The notes beneath the pieces were generated by a model. It saw only the letters and a list, made by a program, of their open reading frames with translations, had not been told where the DNA came from and searched no databases. This document shows positions 22,739 through 33,021 of a stretch of 64,000 nucleotides of DNA, in pieces; position 1 is the stretch's first letter, and the number at the start of each line of letters is the position of its first letter. The position numbers and the translations under genes are program-made. The DNA is from Tenebrio molitor (lineage: Eukaryota > Arthropoda > Insecta > Coleoptera > Tenebrionidae), in contig NC_091054.1 of assembly GCF_963966145.1 (NCBI RefSeq), forward strand, positions 18,662,001 to 18,726,000, read 5' to 3'.

Positions 22739-23918
22739 TCACTCACCGGTGAGCAAATAATGATTGTTGTAAACAATCTTCGAATGACGAAGCTGGTTGT
22801 ACATCAAGATAAAGTTAATAAAAGACGCAACCATCTGAAAGAAGCATAAGTTTTTTGCATCCCGCTACAAAACTTTGATGTTTATTAAATACCCACTTTG
22901 TAGACAAATACCATGTCCAAATTGAAGCAGTCACAAGCTTTAAAAACTGTCCGATTTGACCCCATCAATTTGACCCCCGTGTTGTAGAACTAGAACAAAT
23001 TTGACCACAACTAGAAAAATTTAATCAGAGAAATACCGTTTTGTCGTTTCTGTTGACCATGGAGTTGACCAAATCCATTCGAAAAAACTTCATTTCAATT
23101 TTGAAATTTTCACACGACCAACATATGAATATTGTGGGCAGAAGGTGTCTCATCAGCCAAAAAAATTTGGATAAAATAAATGTCCAAATGGACCCACTTT
23201 TAATCTGAAGATACATATAAAACAAATTGTAGATTATCCAGACGTAGCTTTTGGCACAAATCGTCAAGTTCTGAGAACTGAAGATTTTGTTGGTTAAGCG
23301 CGCCAACTCCTCTAACTCTTGGAAGTTTTGCAAAATCAAATCTGATTCGTGGTCCATCAGGTTTTGTCTCAATATTCGCAAATTACTGGTCAAGATTAGG
23401 ACACAGTTGGCGAATACTATCGAAGACAGCAACACTACGGATTCGGTTAAAATGTAGAAGATAAACTCTGAAACGGAGTCATGGGCTCGTGCTTGTAAAT
23501 AAGTGCTCACTGAAGTGGCCAGCACTATGTAAAAAAGCTCAAAATAGTATGTTACTCTTAAGTCGAGTGCTACACTCTTAGGGTTACATAACACAAGTCG
23601 TTCGCAAATTTTTCCAAATTTTTTCCTATGGTAGAAACTCATGATCTGGCAGTAAATGGGACAAATCGAGAGTACTGTCAAAGCTACGAAGTGAATGCAA
23701 TCAATTAATTCCAGATCTTCAGAGAGGGAGGAATGTCTTCGAATTTCGACACTAAATGTGATACAAATGCTGCAAACGATGATGACCGAATAAATTAGTA
23801 TTCTTAGGCAGTACAGTCTAGTGGGAGGACACAGTCTAGTTCTGTGCTTTTTTGAGCTTTCGATTTTGATGGGAAAAACGCAAAAAAAGTTGGCGGCGGT
23901 GTTAATCAAACTCGACAT
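22739..23918 (-). CDS. Gustatory receptor, tandem copy 3 (intact, more diverged)
   Basis: Third member of the receptor array. Exons are 23918-23037, 22989-22897 and 22834-22739, with introns of 47 and 62 bp, all phase 0. Exon lengths (882, 93 and 96 nt) equal those of copy 1, giving 356 residues. The donor after exon 1 is GTATTT, and the first acceptor is TTCTAG. The sequence is clearly more diverged than copies 1 and 2 are from each other, so it split off earlier. Exon 2 retains FYNTGVKLMGS and exon 3 reads SFINFILMYNQ, again a degenerate version of the Gr C-terminal TYxxxxxQF. No disabling change is seen. Expected role is membrane chemoreception with unknown ligand. Confidence 0.9.
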
Positions 23919-24162
23919 GTCTGAAGATTAGTCTGTTGTGTCCATAAAAAAGCTCGATGGTTATCAGTTTTTATTATTCTTTTGTCCGGAATAATTACTT
24001 GCTCGTAAATAATTAGTTGCATTTTACAACTGGACAGGTCGCAGTATAATTACTTTGCCTTTATAATTGTGTTACAATAAGAAAATAAACACATACGGAG
24101 TGATGGGGAAATTTTTGATCATGTCACATCTTTGCAATTGTATTTCATGTTCCAGAGATAAT

Positions 24163-24385
24163 GTTAATTCGCACGACAATTAACATAAAATATAATAAAC
24201 GATTCATGTTTTTTAATTAATACACATTAACAGTTTGTCAATGAGAGAGTTTGTAATTAATTTTATGTTAATTATTCTCGACGAGAATCTATAAAAGTGT
24301 CCACCCAAGAATGAGGATTTCGGCAACTTCCAAAAACACATTTAAATGCTAAATACGTTGTTGGTGTTGACAGAAAAGATGAATA
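24163..24385. promoter_or_regulatory. Upstream block shared by Gr copies 2 and 3
   Basis: Counterpart of 20519-20758. It lies about 245 bp upstream of the start of copy 3. It contains facing ATTAACATAAAA and TTTTATGTTAATTA strings and AAGAATGAGGATTTCGGCAA, which resembles AAGAATGAAGGTTTCAGCAA at the other site. Confidence 0.5.
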
Positions 24386-24849
24386 TTATTCAGAGGAGGT
24401 TAAAAATGCTTAAATTTGAAATTCAAATGTCATTTTGATTAAAAAAAAAAATTGAAAAATATTGTTTCAGGCATGGTTTACTTAAGAAATGTTCTTGAAA
24501 AATCTCAGAAAATATCGAAAAAGATTTTAGTAGTTTAGACTGAAAAATAAATAGTTAAAAAAAGAAAAGAGAGAAATACTTAAGATTTACAAAAATCTTA
24601 AATTATAGTAAATTACTCAACTGCGTGTAATGATGACTATGACTCATAAGATGATGTTTGTGTTCATCAGATTCGAGTAAGAATAGCCATTACACGCGAG
24701 TAGAATGCCACTGCTACGTAAAAACTTCATCAGTTTCACTATAAAATTTATTCATTACTTCTTTTTATAACATTTTAAAGTGATTTTGAGACATGACTAT
24801 TGCGCAGTATCACAGCAACGTTCACAACTTCACAACCGGTCAAGTAATG

Positions 24850-25330
24850 GGACTAATGGAATTTGGAGTGCTCAGAATCCACACGAATTTATAGACTCCT
24901 TTACATTTTTGAAAATTGGCGTGTGGAACTTTGGATAGCAGTTTCCCGTAGACTGATTGGACCAATATTTTTTAATGGAATTATCAACAGACAAAGGTAC
25001 AGACAACAAATACTGGAACCATTCATTAATCAGCTTGTGATGAAGAAGTTCAAACTGGATACTTTCAGCATGATGGTGCCACAGCTCACATAGCTCGAGA
25101 AACATTAAATTATTTACAAGAGTTTTATGATGATCGCATTATAAGTAGAAATTTACATCCTGCGTGACCCCTTCGTCTGTCGATCTCACCCCAATGGACT
25201 TTTCAAACTTTGGCTATTTAAAAAACAGGCAGAATTATTCAATGTTGCCGTACCATTTACCAAAAAATTCTGCAAAATATTTTTGTAAATAAATGAAGAA
25301 GAATTGTCAAGTGTTGAGAAGTTAATGGGG
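24850..25330 (+). pseudogene. Decayed mariner transposase fragment
   Basis: Plus-strand frames together show mariner catalytic-domain motifs: WSAQNPHEF, then a PIFF...NGIINRQRYRQQ region, YFQHDGATAHIARETLNYL around the second catalytic Asp, and DDRIISRNLHP. The usual order of the family is kept, but stops and shifts break the frame repeatedly. It is a different lineage from the DUF4817-type copies. TIRs were not found. Confidence 0.8.
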
Positions 25331-25751
25331 GACATTTTCAATGTATTAAGTATATGAAAAAAATACCAATGTGTTATTTAGTGTTGTCAATTATGTTGTT
25401 GAATACATTTCAGATTTTATATTGGAAGAAAAAATGGGAGTCAATACCATATTCAGTCTAGGTCGTGTTTATCTCTAGCATGAAACAAGAAATATGAAAG
25501 CAGACAAAAAGGCAGTATTGTATAGTGGCATATGGGGACAAGGTGTTGTCAATATTTATCAGTTTGGATTTCTTCTCATACCAATTTCTGTACACTGTGT
25601 GGCGGTATGATGGGGACACTAATTGTTCCCTGTTGGTGTTGATATTAAATAATAAATACATTTATGTCCGATCGGGCGAATTTTGCCTACTTATGGACTA
25701 GTTTTTAGGGCGTAATTCAGTATATTATGGCCCCGGGCTGTAATAGTATGT
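25331..25751. other. No feature seen
   Basis: AT-rich spacer after the mariner relic. A 67-codon minus frame at 25458-25661 has no recognisable content. Confidence 0.3.
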
Positions 25752-25869
25752 TATACGCCAAGGTAGAGAAGACATTTTTTTAAGCCGAGGTAGTTTATTC
25801 CCCGAGAAGCGAAGCTTCTCGGGGAATAAAGAAGCGAGCCTTAAAATTGTCTTCTCTAGCGCGGTGTAT
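25752..25869. repeat. Foldback element with perfect 16-bp core stem
   Basis: The centre, 25795-25810 and 25814-25829, is a perfect stem (TTATTCCCCGAGAAGC and its inverse) with a 3-nt loop. Arms extend imperfectly outward to TACGCCAAGGTAGAGAAGAC and GTCTTCTCTAGCGCGGTGTA. Non-coding foldback MITE. Confidence 0.8.
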
Positions 25870-26485
25870 ATATTATTTTTTCACTACTAGATCCGTTAAA
25901 ACCCTTTCTGATAATAATTATTAATTAAATTTGTTTGTCCGATGCAACGATCCGAGTTCTCATTTTTCAACGGTTGCTATGAAAATTGAAAATCGTCTGT
26001 CTACGTTAACCAATAAAATCAAAGAAAATCTTTCGTTGCTAGGTGACGGCTGTTCATTATTATATTATTAACCTAGGGAGAGAAATTCTACTTCTGGGGT
26101 CGGTTCGAGAGTCAATAATGACGCCTTCTGAGACTAGTAGTAAAAAAACGTTTTTATGGCCCTTGTTTATGCCGTTACTACAGTAATAACAATAACTGGC
26201 TTATTCCACCTTCCTGATTTTTGTGTCGTTATTTTAAAATTGAATCTACCTAAATTATTATAAAATTCAAAACTTAGACCGGACATAAAATTTTGTATGT
26301 ACCACGGGCATAATTGGCGTTTGTGGCCCTTACCGTGTTATGGCCCAATGTCACGCCGCGGGCCACAAACGCCTTCATTACGCCCTTAATACATAAATAA
26401 CTATAATGTTAGCAGGAGCAAAACATAGTTGAAACTTGTCTCTGGTTAAAAGCCAACAACCTAACCTGAAAATGTGACATTCATT
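25870..26485. other. Spacer with repeated GGGCGTAAT/ATTACGCCC ends
   Basis: GGGCGTAATTCAG at about 25708 and CATTACGCCCTT at about 26380, with GGGC...GGCCC-rich stretches inside each, hint at a roughly 690-bp inverted-repeat element enclosing the 25752-25869 foldback. Only short ends match, so this is tentative. Confidence 0.3.
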
Positions 26486-26489
26486 ATTA

Positions 26490-26572
26490 AATTTGCCGAA
26501 CAAAGCGGCACATTCAAAATTTGACAAGTTTCTATGGCTGGCTGGACCAGACAATCATTTATAGAGACCCTG
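26490..26572. mobile_element. Solo end related to the 18370-18568 element
   Basis: CGGCACATTCAA, GACAATCATTTAT and GACCCTGTA appear in the same order as at the right end of 18370-18568, followed by TA. Only this end is recognisable. Confidence 0.5.
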
Positions 26573-26627
26573 TATAATGTTTTTTGGCATCTATAGTAAC
26601 CAACTTTTTCTAATTTGCTGTTTTAAC

Positions 26628-27174
26628 AAAGCTGTGAACGCATTCGTTTTGAATGCGTTATATTTTGATAGAACAATTTTAACTGACATTCATATTAAGC
26701 ATAACAGACCAGACATTATAATTTTAAATAAACAACAAAAGCAAGCATATCTTTTAGATATAGCTGTTCCAAATTCACATAATATAACACAGACATATAA
26801 CACAAAAATTAATAAATATTTAGAGCTCTCCGTTGCTATGAGAAATCTTTGGTGTTTAGAAAAAATTTCGACTTTACCACTTGTAATTTCAGCAACGGGA
26901 ATAGTACCGCAATCTCTTTTTAAAAATTTAAAAATTCTTGATTTAGATAACACATTGGTAGTTGAAATTCAAAAAGATATATTATTATACTCATGTCACA
27001 TCGTGAGGAAGTTCCTAAACATTGACACAGAACATAATACACAACAAAGTCAAAATGCGGAGGCGAGACGCCGGTAATTATGTTGATAAGCACTGCACTA
27101 TTACTTGATAGTAATATCCGTAATAGTGTATGTACCCCGGCAAAATTGCCGTGCCGCCGGGTGGAGGTGGGATA
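26628..27174 (+). mobile_element. 5'-truncated non-LTR retrotransposon, copy 1
   Basis: The plus-strand frame to 27077 encodes the C-terminal end of a non-LTR ORF2. It includes HNRPDIIILNKQQKQAYLLD, then IAVPNSHN, KYLELSVAMRNLW, PLVISATGIVPQSL and VEIQK...HIVRKFLN. A short 3' UTR follows, ending in GCCGTGCCGCCGGGTGGAGG and a GATA tail. The copy shares its 3' end, but not its 5' end, with 32334-32720, which is the mark of target-primed reverse transcription with 5' truncation. Clade assignment (R2/R4-like or other) needs the missing RT domain. Confidence 0.8.
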
Positions 27175-28340
27175 CGAAAAGCTATTTTAGAATTTGCGTC
27201 TCTAATAGGTCTATTATTGTATTCAATTTGGAGTTGTTTATGGCTATCTATTAAAGCACTCGTGGTTTAATAGATCTCTAAGAATTTTTTTATCAATATT
27301 TCAATGTATTATTGTCATTTACACCAAAAAACTTCCAATATTAATGTTCAAACTCTACTTTTGCAGATGTAATTGCATCTGTTACCTTAAATTACTTACC
27401 AATTAATACAAAACACTATTTTGATTCAAGATTGCAAAAAAAGATTGTATTAGTACACATTTTCATTTATTTTTATGTATCATTAAATAATTTGTTGAAC
27501 TATTTTCCATTCAGCAGTAAATTAATAATTAATATTTGTTTATGTATTTAAATCCAGAACACCTAATATTATTAATCGTAAAAAGTACATTTGATAATAA
27601 AATAGCTTTTTGGGAAAAATTCTTAAATTTAAAATTTCAAATTTTTTTTTAATATCCAAAATTGGGAACAAAGAAAAAAAAATTATAAATTGGGAACGAA
27701 TCAGTATTTTTATAAAACATAGGTATATTTTTAAAATAGCAAAACCACATTTTATACTTCCCTTCAACAAATGAAAAATATAAATAAGTATGATTTGACA
27801 ATAACCACGTAAATAATTTGCAATTCAACAGCTCATTAGTGTCACATTAAATAAATACGCATTTAAAAACATTTCTTCAAAAAAAGTAAAATTCTGTTTA
27901 GTTAAACATTTTTTAAAACAATTACAATTGAAAATAAGCGACAGCAATATAATTAAGATTTGCATTCGTCAATTCAGCCAGTCATCATGAAGAACCGCTC
28001 AATGACTTAATTCGATTACTAGCAGAACTTTAATGTAAATGGAAAGTTAATTTAAACATAAAGTTATCTAATGTGCTAACTGCAAACGCAAACATTTAAA
28101 ATGGCAAGAAATGAAAACAAACATTACGTTATCATTCGAGTGCAGAATTTGGTAACAAGACAATCGCCACCGGTTCACGTAAAATTGTTGTTAAAAAATT
28201 CAAATATACGTCATAATGTTCCTAAACTATTTTTAAACTAATTATATGCATCAGATCCCAGTGAACATGTTACACAACAGTTATTTGTTCTCGTTATGCT
28301 GTTTAATCATTTCTCATATTTCACCACCAACACAGAACAC
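27175..28340. other. No gene seen
   Basis: Very AT-rich spacer with poly-A and poly-T runs. No open frame with a recognisable domain. Confidence 0.4.
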
Positions 28341-29500
28341 TAATTCGATCATTTGCCATGATTCTTTTTACTTGAGACTTGCCAATTTTTGAGTGGCGCG
28401 CCACCCATGCACCCGCAATGCCCATAAAAAAAATGCATAACGCACAGTACCATACACGGCCAACCTTGATCAAATCCAGCACCATTAGACCAACGCTGGA
28501 AAAAAAACCGTCCCAGAATGCACGATAAGTGAGTGGGCGCCAGTTGCAGGAATGACGTCACGTCAAGAGGGGGACACCTCTTTGGAGGTGTCTGCTGACC
28601 ACGCCGGGGTGTCCCTGCGAAGATCCCACCTTCATGGTCAGTTCTTTAACGAACCAGTCAGTCGGCCACCGGCAAGCGCACCAACACACGACGATATTAT
28701 TGCCTCGTTATCACTTTTTGACTTTTGCAGTGTTTTCGAAAAATTTTTGAGTGCTAGTGACCGTCGCCCACCACACGAGACTAATTCCTGGTAAGCTAGA
28801 GTCGGCACCTTCCAGTGAGACGCGCCTACTTTGCGCATTTTTCCAAAGTCAACTCGTCCTGTTTTCGAAGTTGTGACATTTGTGACGAGCCACCAAACGT
28901 TTTTGTGACAAATCGCCATAAACCCATCCTACCCGCGTGACTCATCAAAGCCAACTCAAAATTTTGCAAAAGTTAGATCACAGTGCCGTCGCGCCCACGC
29001 GCTGACATCACAACTTCGCCTTTTACGGCCGCCTATTTACAAACAAACTCGCGGATCTTCGCCTTTTCTGGTCACAAATCTCCGTCCGAATTTCGGCTCC
29101 GGATGCAGCGCTCCGGGCACTTATGCTAATGCGAGATTGTGTTCCACGGTTAAAAATAGCTCGTTTGTTACATAACGAATTTGTTATTGTTGTGACAAAT
29201 TGTGTGCATGTCACTTGTCCCGGGGCGGTGTTGCTTTATGGCCTATTTGCCCAAATTTGGCGCTGCCGTATATGGCTGTGAGTTTACGCTTTTCCAGACG
29301 ACCGTGACAAGTTTTGCGCAATCGTCGCTCTTCATCGGCAAATATGTCGATGTGTTGTTGTTCAGTCGGAGAAGACAACGAGGCAATTATGAAAGAGCTG
29401 GGTTTGATTTATGGGAACGATTCCATTTTTATCGTTAGCACCTCGTGATACTGACAGGAGATGACGAATTCATTGCGCCGATAATTACTAAACAAAGAGA
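28341..29500. promoter_or_regulatory. GC-richer island with a CRE palindrome, function unknown
   Basis: Composition changes sharply to CpG-bearing sequence. TGACGTCA at 28553 matches the CREB/ATF site. Just after it GACACCTC...GAGGTGTC (28571-28590) forms an 8-bp stem. GCGCC-rich and TTGTTACATAACG-type stretches follow. Open frames on both strands are short and unrecognised. It could be a distal promoter or non-coding first exon for the plus-strand smoothelin-like gene 8 kb downstream, but no transcript evidence is available. Confidence 0.3.
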
Positions 29501-30053
29501 CGATTAAAATGGGAGATTTGTTATGTAACATTGACCATACGAGATTTTCTCCGGGAGTTTATGGTAATAGAAACGAACCGATAAAGCGCATTCACTTTCA
29601 AAATGACTCAGGTTTGCAACGAAAACATTAATGGCATGCCAGATGGGTGTTTGCACGTTTAAAAAATGTGGTTCGTGATTGTAAACAAACTGTTTTCATG
29701 TGATAACAAATCATTTCCACTAAAGTAAGAGAACTTGTTGAAAATTCGGTTCTGGTGCGACAAATGGAAGATTTATATAAAAATGTATTGGAAAAAAATT
29801 CGCTTAAATTAATAATGAATCGCAATGAAATTATTTAATGCAATTTAATTGTGACATGTAAGATACATATTTTCATCATTATTGCCTTTGTGGACTGTCA
29901 TGTTATAATACACAAATTTAAGTTTCCAACAAACATCCAAAAATTGGAAAAAAATGCAAGTTCAGTATACTTTAAAATGGCAATAGGAACTTTTATATTT
30001 TCCCAGTAGCAAATAAAACAAAAATTAAAAATGATTTGACAACACTATGTATA
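29501..30053. other. No feature seen
   Basis: AT-rich spacer. Confidence 0.4.
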
Positions 30054-30495
30054 CAGGGTGATTGTGAAATAAGTTTGGAAAAAAAGTGGAGTATCCTTGA
30101 CACAAAATAATTCTGCGTAAATGACTTTTGGGGGTGAAATCAAATTTGTCTGAATTTGTTCCCTTCATTAGCAACCATTGTTACATCAACGCCACAATAA
30201 AGTCGTAGGTGCAAGCACACTGTTTTGTAAATGTTCCTATGGAAATGACCGAAAGAAATAATGTCACCTTTGTGACTGACGGGCACCTTTTACCTTTGAT
30301 TATTATTGTTGCTAAACTACCAGGATAATCGATTAATGATCTTTAACTCAGCAGCGTACAAGCAATTTTGACCAAATTTTCAAACATTTGTATCTCGAAA
30401 ACGAAAAAACTTATATAAGAACTTTTTTTTTTGTCTATGACCTTCTCATCACCAATTACCGGGTTTTTTTCCAAACTTATTTCAGAATCACCCTG
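30054..30495. mobile_element. 442-bp TIR element, TA-flanked
   Basis: It begins CAGGGTGATTGTGAAATAAG and ends with the near-inverse CTTATTTCAGAATCACCCTG; matching ends run over 30 bp through TTTGGAAAAAAA. TA flanks both ends (30052-30053, 30496-30497). Non-coding; a Tc1/mariner-type MITE. Confidence 0.85.
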
Positions 30496-31339
30496 TATAA
30501 CTGGCAATTGTAAAACTCATTAGTGCTACGTGAAACAAATATTTAAAAATCTTTTCTTCAAAAAATTTTAGAATGAAAATTGTTTAGTTACATTTTTAAT
30601 CCAATTGCAAAATGTTTTTCAATTGTAAACAGAATATGTATTTTTCCGTCTTAACTAGTAATTTCCACTAAATTAGGAGAACTTGTTAAAAAATCTGTTT
30701 CGACAAATATGTAAGATTTAGGCAAAAATGTATTATTGGAAAAAATGAGATAAATTTAAATTAATAATGAAGCACAATTAAATTCTTTAATACAATTTAA
30801 TTGTTCGATAAATATGTAAGTAACATAACGAACGGTTGATTGGCTACATAGGATTTTTGTACAAAGTTTTTTTTAATATGAAAATATGTGTTGCAACTAT
30901 TGGAAAAAATCAGAATACCCAAATTAAGTTAAGCATCATTTGTGGTTTTGCATTTGTTTTTTTTTTCTTCTTTATTTTATTATGTAACAGAAACTTTTGA
31001 ATAATCTGTTGTTGCAACTACCTGATCTCAATAAATATTTCTTTGCACTCTCTGAATTCGTAGAAATGTTTCTATTTTAGATTCTATTTTTATTTCAGTT
31101 CATACCGTTATGTTAGCTTTGAGACCAACTATGTAATTTAATTAAAATGATTGAAGCAACGCAATTAATTACTTCAAAGTTCAAATTAATTACATTCAAA
31201 GAAGTCACGAATAGCGAAATTAATTAAGTAAATTTACTTACACTACAAACTAAACTTTTTGAAAATCAACCAATTTATCTTTTCTTGCATGTTTTGTATG
31301 AATAACTGTTCTTTCATATCCTCAAAACAAATTTTTGAG
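30496..31339. other. No gene seen
   Basis: AT-rich spacer without recognisable features. Confidence 0.4.
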
Positions 31340-31590
31340 TCGACACTGTCAGAATTTGAGAATTTTCTCCTGTGTGAACGGATTTTGATAAATGTCGCAA
31401 CCTGTCAAAACGAAACGTCAAGCTAATTTTAAAGATGTTAAGCGATTTGGAGCCTTTACGGGGCTCGTCGAACAAAAAAATGTCGTATTCAACTCATTCG
31501 TGTGTAAATTGGGCTCTTTATGGCGCTCATTTTAAACTGGCCCACTCCTGCCATAAAGAGCCCAATTTACACACAAACCCGTTAAATAAT
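31340..31590. repeat. Dispersed repeat family 2, copy b
   Basis: Partner of 3368-3640 in the same orientation, beginning TCGACACTGTCAGAATTTGA. The hairpin tail is clearer here: AAATTGGGCTCTTTATGGC is answered by GCCATAAAGAGCCCAATTT. Confidence 0.75.
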
Positions 31591-31953
31591 GTACTATTTT
31601 GGACGTGGTGATATAACGACAATTTGTCACATTCAACATTTGTAGAATACATAGATCAATAAAACTTTTAGATAAAGAAATTTGTGAATTATTTGTTATT
31701 AAGTTCTTAATATCGATAAACATTTTCCAGGCGATTATTCAAGTTTTTTCTGTTCCATAATGAACTTTTTTATGATAAATTGGATATAAGGAGTAAAATT
31801 AATTTTTATTATGATTTTTTTTTTGTATTTAACTAAATTGCCTTTTTAATACGTACAAAAACATTTTCACTCCTTACATTTATAGAGAATTGTCGAAAAC
31901 ATTTCTCTTCAACTATTATTTGGCATTTGAAAAATAAAAAAATCTACTACATA

Positions 31954-33021
31954 CAGTGAGTTTTTTAAGACTGGCCATAGGGTTTTACATGCTAATTTTG
32001 CAACCCCCTGTTAACTTTTGTCCTCATGAAAATATTCAACCCAGTTTTGTAGTAAAGTTGTGGGATATGATACTGTATTGAAGCAATTTCAATTTAATAA
32101 CCAGAAGCAAGGAATAAGCTAGCAAAAAGACATTTTTTGAATTCCGTTTGGTTCAATTTTAAATTTTCAGTAGGCTAAAATTTCACCTGATATTTGTAAT
32201 TTTAATATGTAATTGATTGTGTAATTGCTTAATTGCCTATGGAGGCGATTTTGAACATTTCATTTAATTTTTATTGAAGTAAAGAACCTTGTTATTACAT
32301 TAATAATGAATCTATTCTTATTAAAGTAATATTCACAGACATATAACACAAAAATTAATAAATATTTAGAGCTGTCCGTCGCTATGAGAAATCTTTGGTG
32401 TTTAGAAAAAATTTCGATTTTACCACTTGTAATTTCAGCAACGGGAATAGTACCGCAATCTCTTTTTAAAAATTTAAAAATTCTGGATTTAAATAACACA
32501 TTGGTAGTTGAAATTCAAAAAGGTATATTATTATACTCATGTCACATCGTGAGGAAATTCCTTAACATTGATACAGAACATAATACACAACAAAGTCAAA
32601 ATGCGGAGGCGAGACGCCGGTAATTATGTTGATAAGCAGTGCACTATTACTTGATAGTAATATCCGTAATAGTGTATGTACTCCGGCAAAATTGCCGTGC
32701 CGCCGGGTGGAGGTGGGATAGTGTAAATTCAGACTATTTTGTGGATTTTTACCAATAACATTTTGTTTGTAAATTGTCTATTATAACCATTTAAGTATCA
32801 CGACTCGTGAGATTACAGATGAACTCGGGCTAACGCCCTCGTCATCTGCAATCTTCACACTCGAGTCCTGTAATATTGCTTTTATCCCACTAATTATGTA
32901 AATAACTATTTTAATCAAAAAACAGCGCTAGGCTTAGTAATTTTCACAAAAATAAAAGTTAACAGGAGGTTGAAAAATTAGCATGTAAAACCCTATGGCC
33001 AGTCTTAAAAAAAACTCACTG
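31954..33021. mobile_element. 1.07-kb TIR element holding a retrotransposon copy
   Basis: The ends are CAGTGAGTTTTTTAAGACTG and its inverse, with arms matching for about 65 bp (GGCCATAGGGTTTTACATGC, then GTTAACTTTTG). The left flank ends in TA; on the right the TA is displaced by two bases. The interior contains the 32334-32720 non-LTR copy and a separate 80-nt hairpin (32797-32877). No transposase is recognised. Confidence 0.8.
32334..32720 (+). mobile_element. 5'-truncated non-LTR retrotransposon, copy 2
   Basis: Nearly identical to 26791-27174, but cut off further 3': it begins within the codons for QTYNTKINKYLEL and keeps the frame to a stop at 32623. It has the same 3' UTR ending in GGTGGAGGTGGGATA. 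High similarity between copies implies recent activity of the source element. Confidence 0.8.
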
